Assembly: GCA_017413105.1 (NCBI GenBank)
Contig: JAFPVA010000116.1
Location: 1 to 59,371 of the forward strand
Reading direction: 5' to 3'
Source: Butyrivibrio sp.
GTDB lineage: Bacteria > Bacillota > Clostridia > Lachnospirales > Lachnospiraceae
Length of the DNA stretch: 59,371 nt
The notes beneath the pieces were generated by a model. That model was not told where the DNA came from. It worked only from the letters and a program-made list of their open reading frames with translations, and made no database searches. Shown piece after piece: positions 37,041 through 45,603 of the stretch. Position numbers and translations under genes: made by a program. Numbering within the stretch: position 1 is the first letter of the stretch; every line of letters starts with the position of its first letter.

Positions 37041-38213
37041 ATGAAATGTGAAGAGATTTATGCCGAGTACTACAAAAAGGCGCCGGAGGGAATGGCTTTT
37101 TGCCCATACAGGGTTTCGCCTCTCGGAGCACACATTGATCATCAGGACGGCAAGATCAATGGATTTGCAATAGATAAGGGAATCCATATTGCGTATTCAG
37201 TCAAGCACAACGGAGTTGTTGAGGTTCAGTCCCTCAACTTCCCCAAGAGAGCTCAGTTTCACGTCAGCTCTGTTCCTGAGGAAAAAGAGGGAGACTGGGC
37301 AGATCATTTAAGAGGAGCCACAAAGGTTCTAAATGAAAAGTATCGTCTTCGTTACGGAATTTCAGCCGTAATAGAGGGCACCATGCCTATAGGAGGCCTT
37401 AGTTCATCAGCTTCTGTCATAATTGCTTTTTTATCTGCCCTGGCAAATGCTAACGGCATCGTACTTGACCAGTGGGAGACCATAATGATGGCAAAAGAGG
37501 CAGAGAACAAGTACGTAGGAGTTAACTGCGGAAAGCTTGATCAGAGCTGTGAAGTTTTGTGTAAGAGCGACAGCCTTTTGTATCTTGACTGCATGGATGA
37601 CAGCTTTGAACTTATTGAGAAGAGCCCTTCTCTCAAGCCCTTTAAGATAGGGGTGTTCTTTAGCGGTCTGGACAGGTCCCTGGCAAACAGCAGCTATAAC
37701 TTAAGGCAGGATGAGTGTAAGGCTGCTGCTTATAATCTTATGGCTTACGCAGGTATGGAATATGGAAAATTCCAGGATGCAAAGCTTAGGGATGTTCCAA
37801 AAGAAATTTTCGAGGAGTACAGGGACAGACTACCTGAGAACTTCAGAAAGAGGGCTGACCATTACTATTCTGAAATGGACAGGGTGGAAAAAGGAATTGC
37901 AGCCTGGAGAGCAGGGAATCTTGATGAATACGGAAAGCTCATTTTCCAGAGTGGAAAGAGCTCTGTAGTAAATTACGAATGCGGCTGTCCGGAACTCATT
38001 ACTCTTTATAACATTCTGACTGAGACGGAAGGTGTCTATGGAGGACGCTTTAGCGGCGCAGGCTTTAAGGGCTGCTGTATGGCTATCATAGATCCGGAAA
38101 AGGCTTCTGAGATAGAAAAAAATGTTACTACAAAATACTTGCACGAATACCCGCTTCTGGAGGGTAAATATTCCTTCCATTTGTGTAACTGTGCGGATGG
38201 GGTGAAATTATGA
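37041..38213 (+). CDS. GHMP kinase, galacturonokinase/galactokinase-like
   Basis: A 390-residue cytosolic sugar kinase. Motif 1 reads YRVSPLGAHIDHQDG near residues 22-36, in place of the galactokinase GRVNLIGEHTDY; the GAHIDHQ form is, as I recall, that of plant galacturonokinase. Motif 2 is the ATP loop PIGGLSSSASV near 120, and motif 3 GRFSGAGFKGCC near 340. ATG 37041 has GGGGGT 7 bases upstream; an upstream in-frame start at 36984 overlaps the TPR gene and is unlikely. Its stop overlaps the start of a nucleotidyltransferase gene (ATGA), so the two probably turn a free sugar into its 1-phosphate and then an NDP-sugar. Galacturonate is the best guess; galactose is the alternative. Confidence 0.82.
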   Translation: MKCEEIYAEYYKKAPEGMAFCPYRVSPLGAHIDHQDGKINGFAIDKGIHIAYSVKHNGVVEVQSLNFPKRAQFHVSSVPEEKEGDWADHLRGATKVLNEKYRLRYGISAVIEGTMPIGGLSSSASVIIAFLSALANANGIVLDQWETIMMAKEAENKYVGVNCGKLDQSCEVLCKSDSLLYLDCMDDSFELIEKSPSLKPFKIGVFFSGLDRSLANSSYNLRQDECKAAAYNLMAYAGMEYGKFQDAKLRDVPKEIFEEYRDRLPENFRKRADHYYSEMDRVEKGIAAWRAGNLDEYGKLIFQSGKSSVVNYECGCPELITLYNILTETEGVYGGRFSGAGFKGCCMAIIDPEKASEIEKNVTTKYLHEYPLLEGKYSFHLCNCADGVKL

Positions 38214-38932
38214 AGTGTATAATACTTGCAGCAGGATATGCCACAAGGTTGTATCCTCTAACTGAGAATTTTCCAAAGCCTCTTTTGGAGGTGGGAGGAA
38301 AGCCAATCCTGGACTGGCTTATCGGTGACCTGAGATGCGAGGTGGAGGAGTTTATTGTCGTTACCAATCATAAATTTGCAGCAATTTTTGAAGATTGGGC
38401 AAAAGATAAGGCTGGCGTCCGTATCATTGATGACGGTACGAGCAGCAATGAGGGAAGACTCGGAGCTGTAAGAGATATTCAGCTGGCGGCAAAAGATATT
38501 GAGGGAGATGCTTTTGTAATGGCAGGAGACAATGTGCTGACATTTTCTCTGGTTCCTTTCATTGAGTTTGCCAGAAAGAAAGCCACCTCCTGCGTAATGT
38601 GCCATGAGGAAAAGAGTATTCCGGCTCTCCAGAGAACTGCTGTTATTACGGTGGATGAAGATGATAAGATAACCTCCTATGAGGAAAAACCAAAGGAGCC
38701 AAAGGGAGAACTGGCAGTACCTCCGTTTTATTACTATAGGGCAGAGGATATAAATCGCATCCAGGAAGCATTGGATGCGGGCTGCGGTTATGATGCTCCC
38801 GGAAGCTTTGCTGCATGGCTGTCAAAGCAGACACCGATGCACGCCTGGAAGATGACAGGAGGCCGCCACGATATCGGCGATATGGCATCCTATGAGGCTG
38901 TGAGAGACAGCTATAAGGGACCTGAGGTGTAA
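38210..38932 (+). CDS. sugar-1-phosphate nucleotidyltransferase
   Basis: A 240-residue NTP_transferase enzyme that joins a nucleoside triphosphate to a sugar 1-phosphate. The N-terminal loop LAAGYATRLYPLTENFPKP (residues 6-24) is the nucleotide-binding signature G-x-T-R-L-x-PLT-PKP, and VMAGDNV near 104 carries the metal-binding Asp. It lacks the C-terminal left-handed helix of GlmU or GlgC, as do RmlA- and RfbF-like short forms. It overlaps the GHMP kinase gene, so its substrate is presumably that kinase's product. The nucleotide (UTP, dTTP or other) cannot be read. A strong terminator follows. Confidence 0.9.
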   Translation: MKCIILAAGYATRLYPLTENFPKPLLEVGGKPILDWLIGDLRCEVEEFIVVTNHKFAAIFEDWAKDKAGVRIIDDGTSSNEGRLGAVRDIQLAAKDIEGDAFVMAGDNVLTFSLVPFIEFARKKATSCVMCHEEKSIPALQRTAVITVDEDDKITSYEEKPKEPKGELAVPPFYYYRAEDINRIQEALDAGCGYDAPGSFAAWLSKQTPMHAWKMTGGRHDIGDMASYEAVRDSYKGPEV

Positions 38933-39019
38933 GTGGCTAAGTTGATGTGCTTAGATACGGAAAAAGAAATATTAGCGAGATATTTTGCGTAGCAGTTAAA
39001 ATCTCTACAAGAAAGAAAA

Positions 39020-39066
39020 AAGGGAATCCCGATTTCACTAAGCAAGTGAAATAAGGGATTCCCTTT
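39020..39066. terminator. bidirectional terminator
   Basis: AAGGGAATCCC and GGGATTCCCTT form an 11-bp outer stem, with an inner TTTCACT/AGTGAAA stem. T-runs flank it in both directions (TTTTATATTT on plus, TTTTTTCTTTC on minus), serving the nucleotidyltransferase and cyclophilin genes that converge here. Confidence 0.92.
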
Positions 39067-39089
39067 TATATTTCAACTATCTATGCAAG

Positions 39090-39611
39090 TTAGCACTTCT
39101 CAGGCTCTGGATAGTCAACGCCGAAGGTTTCAACGGTAACAGATTTCATAACCTGAGGAGTTGTAGGACGGTCGTTCCAGTCAGTATCTGTCTCTGCAAT
39201 CTTGTTTACAATCTCGATTCCCTCGATTACCTTGCCGAAGGCTGCGTAATCACCGTCGAGATGAGGTGATGTCTTGTGCATGATAAAGAACTGTGAACCT
39301 GCTGAGTTTGGCATCATTGATCTTGCCATTGAGAGAACACCCTCTGTGTGCTTAAGATCATTCTTGAAGCCGTTTGATGAAAACTCACCCTTGATTCCGT
39401 AGCCCGGACCACCCATTCCTGAGCCTTCAGGATCTCCGCCCTGAAGCATGAAGCCCTTTATTACTCTGTGGAAGATAAGTCCATCATAAAAGTTCTTTTT
39501 GATAAGTGAAATGAAGTTGTTTACTGTGTTTGGTGCAATTTCAGGATAAAGCTCTGCCTTCATGACATCGCCATTTTCCATTGTGATAGTAACAACCGGA
39601 TTCTGTGCCAT
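39090..39611 (-). CDS. peptidyl-prolyl cis-trans isomerase, cyclophilin type
   Basis: A 173-residue cytosolic foldase that speeds up proline isomerisation. Cyclophilin marks are FHRVIKGFMLQGGDPEGSG (residues 50-68, with catalytic Arg and the Phe/Met/Gln pocket residues), SMARSMMPNSAGSQFFI (near 94-110) and HLDGDYAAFGKVIEG near 118-132. No signal peptide. AGGAGG lies 10 bases before the ATG. It is a single-gene transcript ending at the bidirectional terminator. Confidence 0.96.
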   Translation of the reverse strand: MAQNPVVTITMENGDVMKAELYPEIAPNTVNNFISLIKKNFYDGLIFHRVIKGFMLQGGDPEGSGMGGPGYGIKGEFSSNGFKNDLKHTEGVLSMARSMMPNSAGSQFFIMHKTSPHLDGDYAAFGKVIEGIEIVNKIAETDTDWNDRPTTPQVMKSVTVETFGVDYPEPEKC

Positions 39612-39731
39612 TATTCTAATTCCTCCTATGTTGTATGCCTAAATCTGTCAGCATTTTTTTTCTGGGCGGTATTTATGCCCACCATAGAAAATTATAACAA
39701 AAGAAAGGAACTATGGCACCCTTTTTGCGGG

Positions 39732-40322
39732 TTATTTTATCCTGTTGGCAATTCTGCCTTCCTTTACACCGAAGGTGGTGTAGTGAGAAAGAAGAGCATC
39801 AGGATTTGCACCGATGGAAGTTCTAAGATCAGCATAGTTCATGTAGTAGTAATATGCATTGAATGCAGAGTTGTTTCCTGAATAGGACATAAGTGCAGCT
39901 GCTGCAGGATCGGAAGGTGCTGCCGGTGTCTGGTTTATATTCTGCACATAAACTTCGATGCTGGCATAATTGTCGCCGTTCTTATATGGATCTTCATCGA
40001 TGTAGAAATAGAAGAATACATTCTTGACGGTTTCATCCTTACCGATATGTAGCTTGATATTTTCTGTGCCTTTCTTGAAAGTACACTCTACGTATGTATC
40101 TTTACTGGTGTGGTCACCAATGTAATATGTATAGTTATATCTCGACCAGAACCATACCTCTCTGGTGGAACCTGCATCCATGGAAACGACGGTATCACCA
40201 AAGTCAAAGCCGTAAGGATAATCGCTTGCTGCATAGGTCTTTACATTAAAGACAGATACAAGCATAAGTACCAACAATAGTCCGCTTACAAAACGTGCTG
40301 CATTTCTTTTCATTTTTTTCAT
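39732..40322 (-). CDS. small secreted protein with one HY..G..EGR repeat
   Basis: A 196-residue exported protein of unknown function. Residues 1-31 are a signal peptide (KKMKRNAARF, hydrophobic core, likely cut after TYA). Residues 32-145 look beta-rich with many Tyr and Asp (STREVWFWSRYNYTYYIGD). The last 42 residues hold one unit of the repeat found three times in the secreted protein at 2447-5044: AYYYYMNYADLR, then NPDALLSHYTTFGVKEGR. ATG 40322 has GAGGTG 8 bases upstream; a GTG two codons earlier is too close to it. Expression seems monocistronic. The repeat may serve attachment or assembly at the surface, by inference. Confidence 0.75.
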   Translation of the reverse strand: MKKMKRNAARFVSGLLLVLMLVSVFNVKTYAASDYPYGFDFGDTVVSMDAGSTREVWFWSRYNYTYYIGDHTSKDTYVECTFKKGTENIKLHIGKDETVKNVFFYFYIDEDPYKNGDNYASIEVYVQNINQTPAAPSDPAAAALMSYSGNNSAFNAYYYYMNYADLRTSIGANPDALLSHYTTFGVKEGRIANRIK

Positions 40323-40459
40323 GATCACACACCTCGCTCAAGATTTGTTTATCTTTACATGATAGTTATACGAACCAAAAAATCGTTGTGGCAATGTTTC
40401 AACAATATTATATTATTTCGCTAACGATAATACATATAAAGATTCTCTTAAAACAATTA

Positions 40460-40492
40460 AAAAAAACAGACCTCCGAAAGTTCGGAAGTCTG
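40460..40492 (-). terminator. Rho-independent terminator of the amino-acid ABC operon
   Basis: On the minus strand CAGACTTCCGAA pairs with TTCGGAGGTCTG (one mismatch), followed by TTTTTTTT, starting 15 bases after the ATPase stop codon. The rest of 40323-40459 is AT-rich without a visible gene. Confidence 0.9.
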
Positions 40493-40506
40493 CTATATTT
40501 CGATAT

Positions 40507-41244
40507 TTATAGTACTTTGGACAGGAAGTCCTGAAGACGTTTACTTTGTGGATTTTCGAAGAACTCCTTAGGTGTATTTTCCTCAAGGATATTTCCTTCA
40601 TCCACAAAAAGAACCTTTGTCGCAACTTCTTTTGCAAAGCCCATTTCGTGAGTTACAACCACCATGGTCATTCCGTCATCGGCAAGCTGCTTCATAACAT
40701 CGAGAACTTCGCCGACCATCTCGGGATCAAGAGCAGAAGTTGGCTCATCAAAGAGCATAACCTCCGGATTCATGCACAGTGAACGGACAATTGCGATTCG
40801 CTGTTTCTGACCGCCTGAAAGAGATGCAGGATAAACATCGGCTTTATCGAGAAGATTTACTCTCTTTAAAAGCTCCGTTGCCTTTTTGCGGGCTTCATCC
40901 TCACTCATGACTTTGAGTTTTACAGGAGCTAGGATAATGTTATCCATGATTGTCAGGTTGTTGAACAGGTTAAAGTTCTGGAAAACCATTCCCATTCTTT
41001 CTCTTACCTTGTTGATATTGACCTTTGGATCAGTTATATCTTCGCCGTCAAAGATAATATGGCCGGAAGTGGGGCGCTCTAAGAGGTTAAGGCACCTGAG
41101 GAACGTACTTTTTCCTGAGCCGGAGGGACCAACGATAACTATCTTTTCCCCTTTATTTACCTCATAGTTTATGCCGTTCAAAACCTTTGTAATGGTTCCA
41201 TCGGTATTCTTAAATTCTTTGCACAGATTCTTAACGGTTATCAC
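40507..41244 (-). CDS. polar amino-acid ABC transporter ATP-binding protein (GlnQ type)
   Basis: A 245-residue ATPase powering an amino-acid importer. Walker [10 protein letters not shown] near residue 38, signature [14 protein letters not shown] near 138, Walker [15 protein letters not shown] near 160, H-loop VTHEMGF near 196. The start is GTG at 41244 (VITVKNL), chosen because AAGGAGG ends 10 bases upstream; the longer frame to 41274 would include that site. It overlaps the permease gene by 14 bases. With the adjacent permease and binding protein it forms a complete PAAT-family system. Confidence 0.93.
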   Translation of the reverse strand: MITVKNLCKEFKNTDGTITKVLNGINYEVNKGEKIVIVGPSGSGKSTFLRCLNLLERPTSGHIIFDGEDITDPKVNINKVRERMGMVFQNFNLFNNLTIMDNIILAPVKLKVMSEDEARKKATELLKRVNLLDKADVYPASLSGGQKQRIAIVRSLCMNPEVMLFDEPTSALDPEMVGEVLDVMKQLADDGMTMVVVTHEMGFAKEVATKVLFVDEGNILEENTPKEFFENPQSKRLQDFLSKVL

Positions 41245-41917
41245 TCTTGCGCATCCTCCTTTCCAGATTATCAAGGAGTATCGTGAGCAGTTTGATTATC
41301 ACGAAGTAGATGACTGCTGCACCAATAAGAGGCATAAAGGCATCGTAAGTTCTTGATGCTATCTGATTGGCAACACGGGTCAGATCGGCAAGACTTACAT
41401 ATCCTACAATGGCTGTTTCCTTGATCAGAGTAATGAACTCATTTCCCAAAGGTGGAATGACGTTCTTTATGGCCTGAGGAAGAATGATGTAGCGCATGGT
41501 AGCTGCTTTGGAAAGGCCAAGGCTTCTGCCTGCTTCCATCTGTCCCTTATCTACAGCAAGGATTCCGCCCCTGACTATCTCGGATACGTAAGCGCCTGAG
41601 TTGATGCCAAAAGATAGTGAGGCAACCAGAACGCCGTTGTTGGAAGATGCCATAATGATGAACCACATAATAAGAAGCTGCAGTACGCTGGGAGTTCCTC
41701 TGATTATGTCAACATATACGGATGCAATGTAGCTAAGGACTGTAGGTTTACCATCTTCAGTGGTGGATAGCTTCATAAGAGCTACGATTGTTCCTATGAT
41801 GATACCAAGAAGCCCTGCAAAAAGAGCTATCTCCAGTGTTACTCCCAGACCGGAAATATACAATTTCCATCTGTCGCCTGTTATGAAGGCTGCGACAAAA
41901 CGTTCAGTTAAAGTCAT
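41231..41917 (-). CDS. polar amino-acid ABC transporter permease (HisM/GlnP type)
   Basis: A 228-residue membrane permease with about five helices. The family signature occurs as the EAA-like loop [24 protein letters not shown], split here near residues 132-155, and the N-terminal [22 protein letters not shown] segment is typical. GAGGAG lies 12 bases before the ATG. It follows the binding-protein gene by 9 bases and overlaps the ATPase gene. It probably forms a homodimer, since no second permease is present. Confidence 0.93.
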   Translation of the reverse strand: MTLTERFVAAFITGDRWKLYISGLGVTLEIALFAGLLGIIIGTIVALMKLSTTEDGKPTVLSYIASVYVDIIRGTPSVLQLLIMWFIIMASSNNGVLVASLSFGINSGAYVSEIVRGGILAVDKGQMEAGRSLGLSKAATMRYIILPQAIKNVIPPLGNEFITLIKETAIVGYVSLADLTRVANQIASRTYDAFMPLIGAAVIYFVIIKLLTILLDNLERRMRKSDNR

Positions 41918-41926
41918 TTATTTGTA

Positions 41927-42694
41927 TTACTCCTCAATGTACTGTGATACGAGCTTGTCGTAGGTTCCATCCTCTTTAAGCTCTTTTAATGCATTGTTGA
42001 TCTTGCCTGCAAGGTCTGTGTTTCCCTTAGGAAGAGCAATCGCATAATGCTCAGGTTCGAAATTGAAGTTGGTTCCGGGAAGAACATCAACCTTATCTGA
42101 GAACTGTGTACCAAATACTTCAGCAGGATTCTTATCTACGATAACGCAGTCAACCCTTCCGTTGTTAAGGTCGTTAACTGCATCAACAGCCTTATTATAT
42201 GCTGAAACTGAAGCACCTTCAATCTCATCGGCAATGAATTCACCTGTTGTTCCGAGCTGAACACCAATCTTGAGATTCTTAAGGTCATCTGCTGTAGCGA
42301 TAGAAGCGCCCTTTGGCACGATAACTGCCTGAACAGCTTCATAATATGAATCAGAGAAATCAACAGTCTGCTTTCTCTCTTCTGTAACAGTCATACCTGC
42401 GATAGCAACATCAATCTTGCCGCCGATAGAAGATACCAGGGAATCAAATTCCATGTCCTGAACCTGAACATCCATACCGATCTTTTCGCCAATAGCCTTG
42501 ATGAGAGCGATATCAAATCCATCAGGCTTTCCGTCGTCCCCAACATACTCGAATGGTGGGAAAGCAGCGTTTGTTCCTACGATAAGAGTTCCGTTTGTTG
42601 CCTGTGAAGAGTCTGATGCGGCATTTCCGCATCCTACAAGGGCAAGAACGGTTACGATTGCTGCAAGAGCAGTGGCGAATACTTTCTTTTTCAT
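41927..42694 (-). CDS. amino-acid ABC transporter substrate-binding lipoprotein
   Basis: A 255-residue extracellular solute-binding protein (family 3). Residues 1-22 form a lipoprotein signal with lipobox LVGC, so Cys23 or thereabouts is lipidated. The mature part shows LIVGTNAAFPPFEYVGDDG, the family signature GFDIALIKAIGEKIG near 70, and the closing lobe LKIGVQLGTTGEF. The ATG at 42694 has AAGGAGG 5 bases upstream; a start at 42715 would lie before the ribosome site. The ligand is an amino acid; ARG-box-like sites in the promoter hint at arginine or a related basic amino acid, but this is inference. Confidence 0.93.
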   Translation of the reverse strand: MKKKVFATALAAIVTVLALVGCGNAASDSSQATNGTLIVGTNAAFPPFEYVGDDGKPDGFDIALIKAIGEKIGMDVQVQDMEFDSLVSSIGGKIDVAIAGMTVTEERKQTVDFSDSYYEAVQAVIVPKGASIATADDLKNLKIGVQLGTTGEFIADEIEGASVSAYNKAVDAVNDLNNGRVDCVIVDKNPAEVFGTQFSDKVDVLPGTNFNFEPEHYAIALPKGNTDLAGKINNALKELKEDGTYDKLVSQYIEE

Positions 42695-42781
42695 AAATTC
42701 CTCCTTCTTGGACATGCTGTCCCAGACTCTTTGCCTGACAGATGATGTCCCTTTGCTTTGATATTTGGTTTATACATTTTA

Positions 42782-42815
42782 TGAATAAATATACAACTTT
42801 ATGTATAATATAACA
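42782..42815. promoter_or_regulatory. two ArgR-box-like sites at the amino-acid transporter promoter
   Basis: TGAATAAATATACA (42782-42795) matches the ARG-box core TGAAT-N4-ATTCA at 9 of 10 fixed positions. A weaker site TGTATAATATAACA follows at 42802-42815, 20 bp on, close to the usual 21-bp spacing of paired boxes. The second overlaps the -10 box of the promoter. Confidence 0.4.
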
Positions 42816-42835
42816 ATGATATTAAAATATATCAA
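42807..42835 (-). promoter_or_regulatory. probable sigma-A promoter of the amino-acid ABC operon
   Basis: On the minus strand TTGATA (42835-42830), 17 bases, TATATT (42812-42807). The leader is about 110 bases and contains a small hairpin GGACA-GCA-TGTCC near the ribosome site. Confidence 0.65.
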
Positions 42836-42883
42836 GCACAAAATTATTATTTATGAAAAAATATGAATAATACTGTAAAAAAA

Positions 42884-42910
42884 CCCCCTTAGCCGGTAAG
42901 CTAAAGGGGG
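42884..42910 (-). terminator. Rho-independent terminator
   Basis: CCCCCTTAGC and GCTAAAGGGGG pair over about 10 bp, and on the minus strand a run of seven T follows. It ends the GNAT-like gene, 8 bases after its stop. Confidence 0.9.
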
Positions 42911-42917
42911 TAAACAT

Positions 42918-43460
42918 CTACATTTGCTCTTTTTCTAATTTTTTATCCATGAGATATCCGATAACTGCTCCGATAAGAATTCCGGATAAAGTTCCCATCC
43001 ATAGATTGGAAACAGTGATACCTATGATAAATCCGGCGATCAGTCCAACGAAGATATAAAGCCCTGTCCAGGAGGTCTTTTGCTTCTTCATGGAATAATA
43101 ATCGCAGCCGTCCTTGAATTCACGTAAAACATAGCCCGCTTTTTCAAGTCCTCGAACCCGGTGATCATTTTCGTGCCGGCAGGAAGTACTTATTTCCCTG
43201 AGGTCCTTGAACATGAAAACAAATTTCGCCATGGTAGAAAAGATTTCCGCATCATAGCCTGTTTTGTCATATTCATTCTCAAGTTCCACGCGTATTTTCA
43301 CTTCACCATGGAAGCCTGCTTCCTCAAAGTGGATGGACCCGACTTTTTTCTGTTCACCTTTAATAAGACTGACTGACCAGGGCTCCTCCCAGATTTTTTC
43401 AGTGTTCTGCGGTTGTAGTAAAAAATGCTTGGTAACAAGCGGGAATAATTTTTCGTCCAT
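42918..43460 (-). CDS. GNAT-like domain fused to two membrane helices
   Basis: A 180-residue protein. The first 125 residues resemble an N-acetyltransferase fold; the end reads STSCRHENDHRVRGLEKAGYV, like the last strand-helix of GNAT enzymes that follow the acetyl-CoA loop, but no clear R/Q-x-x-G-x-G/A acetyl-CoA motif is visible, so activity is doubtful. Residues 127-170 hold two Gly-rich helices (GLYIFVGLIAGFIIGITVS and GTLSGILIGAVIGYL), then a short charged tail. ATG 43460 is preferred because GGAGGA lies 9 bases upstream; an upstream ATG overlaps that site. It has its own terminator. The function is unknown. Confidence 0.65.
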   Translation of the reverse strand: MDEKLFPLVTKHFLLQPQNTEKIWEEPWSVSLIKGEQKKVGSIHFEEAGFHGEVKIRVELENEYDKTGYDAEIFSTMAKFVFMFKDLREISTSCRHENDHRVRGLEKAGYVLREFKDGCDYYSMKKQKTSWTGLYIFVGLIAGFIIGITVSNLWMGTLSGILIGAVIGYLMDKKLEKEQM

Positions 43461-43553
43461 GTTCCCCATTCCTCCGTTATAAATATCCCCCATTTATTAT
43501 GTAAACGTATTTTATCATAAACGAAGTCGATATGGAATGAATGCGCGAATTCG

Positions 43554-45440
43554 TTACTGCAGCGCACTCCAACCTGCTTCATGCCAGCATTCTCCGGTTC
43601 CTATCTGGGTGATTGAAGAATAGTAGGGCATGGGGAGAGTTCCTGTAAGCGGTACATCTCCTGTAAGTACATCTGCTATGGCATTTGCCCCTTCAGAACC
43701 CGGAAGGTAGCACATGATGCAGGAATCCCAGTCATTAAGATAATCGTCTATTATCACATTTCTTCCAGCGAAGATAAGTGTCAGGGTTGGCTTTCCTGAG
43801 GAAGCGGCTTCTTCGATGGCTTTTTTGTTGCCACTAAGCGCCATGTCTCCTACGATGGAAAGATCCTTAGTATCTCCAAGCCACTCAGCATAAGTCTGTT
43901 CGCCTACGCAAAGAAGTACAAGGTCGCATTCATCTATCCTATTGGAATCCGTGATGACTTCAAAGCCTTTTTCTGCACCGGCAGCTTCAAGGGCTTCGAG
44001 TATGGTGGGATCATCAGGGAGCATCCGCTTGTTGTGATCTTTGTCGCTTGCTCCAAGCCAGAAGTAAGTCCATCCGCCGCATAGGACTCCGGTGTCTGAA
44101 GAAGCAGGGCCTGTAACAAAGACTTTCATTCCTTTGCTGATGGTCATATTTTTACCTGCTTTTAGAGGCACAAAGGATTTAGCTGCCAGTTCTCTTGCTA
44201 CCTGATGAGAGCGCTCGCTTCCAAATTCATGGGAAGGAGAAAAATCTTTCATATAAGGGTCTTTAAATAGTCCGGCATCCATTTTTACCCTTATGATTCT
44301 TGTGACTGCGTCGTTTACGCGTTCTTCACTTATTGAGCCTTCATTAACGGCTTCCACGATGTATTTTCTGCATTCCTCATATCGATCTGCTTCCATCAGC
44401 ATATCTATGCCGGAGTTGACGCAGAGTATCACGTTATCTTTTATGGTATCGCCGGAACATTTTTCTATGGAATCCCAGTCGGAGAGTACAAAGCCGTTAA
44501 ACCCAAGATCTTCTTTCAGATAGCTCAGATACTTGGCGTTTTCGTGCATCTTGGTTCCCCAGAGTGAGGAGTGGGATACCATTATGGACTGAACCCCGGA
44601 TTTTACAAGGGCTTCATATACGGAAAGCTGAGCAGCTATTTCGTCCTCTGACATCTGGGCATCGCCCCTGTCTATTATCCTGGCAGTTGAATCTGAGTAT
44701 TCGCCTGTTCCGTATTTTGTATATCCGGCTCCAAAGAAATGCTTTGCACAAACAACAACGCCTTGGGATAAAAGCCCCTCAGCGTATGCTGTTGAAAGCT
44801 CTTTTACCGTATCGTTATCATTGGAATAGCACTCGTAAGTTCTTCCCCATCTTGGATCCTGAGCTGCATCCACGCAGGGAGAAAAATTTAGAAGCATCCC
44901 GGTGTGTACTATGTCCGAACCCACAAGGGCTCCGTATTCCCTGGTAAGTTCCGGATCATTTGCTGCACCGATATTTATATTCTGGGGAAAAATCACGGAG
45001 CCGTAGGCAAAGTTTACGCCGTGGACACTGTCCTGGCCATAAATATATGGAATCGGAGCATCGGAGGAAAGAGCACTGCTCTGGTACTTACAGACTATCT
45101 CATACCACTCCTCGGAGGTGGGATTTGGAAGCACCTCAAACTTAGAGAGAATGGAGCCGTAGTCGTGCTTTTCCATCTCGTCAAAGCTTACATTGTAAAC
45201 AGCACCTTCCACCATCTGGGCTGCCTTCTGGTCCAGAGTGAGCGTAGAAACAATTTCCTCGGCGGTCATGCCTTCATATTTTTCCAGGGCGGAAGTTGCT
45301 GCGAGATATGAGGATTCAGATGCTTCAGAAACTTCAGCAGTTGCTGCAGAATCTGATGGTACTGATGATGTTGATTGTGCACAGGAAGTAAGCATCAAAG
45401 ATGATGCGAGAAGTGGTACTAGGATTTTTGCAGATTTCAT
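43554..45440 (-). CDS. glycoside hydrolase family 3 lipoprotein (beta-glucosidase/exo-glucanase type)
   Basis: A 628-residue surface lipoprotein: lipobox LTSC at about residues 17-20, a Ser/Thr/Ala-rich linker, then the GH3 barrel with YGQDSVHGVNFAYG, CVDAAQDPRWGRTYE, KHFFGAGYT, and nucleophile Asp321 in LSDWDSI. The second domain has CGGWTYFWLGA and GEQTYAEWLGD, which places it near plant ExoI-like exo-beta-glucanases and unlike the BglX enzyme at 9711. There is no fibronectin-III tail. It likely trims cello- or mixed-linkage oligosaccharides outside the cell before uptake. It is a single gene, divergent from padR. Confidence 0.93.
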   Translation of the reverse strand: MKSAKILVPLLASSLMLTSCAQSTSSVPSDSAATAEVSEASESSYLAATSALEKYEGMTAEEIVSTLTLDQKAAQMVEGAVYNVSFDEMEKHDYGSILSKFEVLPNPTSEEWYEIVCKYQSSALSSDAPIPYIYGQDSVHGVNFAYGSVIFPQNINIGAANDPELTREYGALVGSDIVHTGMLLNFSPCVDAAQDPRWGRTYECYSNDNDTVKELSTAYAEGLLSQGVVVCAKHFFGAGYTKYGTGEYSDSTARIIDRGDAQMSEDEIAAQLSVYEALVKSGVQSIMVSHSSLWGTKMHENAKYLSYLKEDLGFNGFVLSDWDSIEKCSGDTIKDNVILCVNSGIDMLMEADRYEECRKYIVEAVNEGSISEERVNDAVTRIIRVKMDAGLFKDPYMKDFSPSHEFGSERSHQVARELAAKSFVPLKAGKNMTISKGMKVFVTGPASSDTGVLCGGWTYFWLGASDKDHNKRMLPDDPTILEALEAAGAEKGFEVITDSNRIDECDLVLLCVGEQTYAEWLGDTKDLSIVGDMALSGNKKAIEEAASSGKPTLTLIFAGRNVIIDDYLNDWDSCIMCYLPGSEGANAIADVLTGDVPLTGTLPMPYYSSITQIGTGECWHEAGWSALQ

Positions 45441-45551
45441 GGCTTTCCCCCAACAAATGCTGTCTTGAATTACTATTACTATTCTATTATCTTAGCATAA
45501 ATTATCTATGAAATTGCGATAATGACTTTTTTACCCATTTCAAAATACTAC

Positions 45552-45582
45552 TTGACACATTATACTATGCAACATATAGTAT
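45552..45582 (+). promoter_or_regulatory. padR promoter with overlapping palindromic operator
   Basis: TTGACA (45552-45557), 17 bases, TATAGT (45575-45580): a near-consensus sigma-A promoter. ATACTAT (45562-45568) and ATAGTAT (45576-45582) form a perfect inverted repeat across the spacer and -10 box, as expected for self-repression by the PadR protein encoded 21 bases later. Confidence 0.8.
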
Positions 45583-45603
45583 TGTGTAACAGGAGGTAAT
45601 GTG

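Noticed and set aside
43521-43531. ACGAAGTCGA near the GH3 stop as another copy of the structured repeat
   Set aside because: Only the inner-loop decamer matches; no stems surround it.
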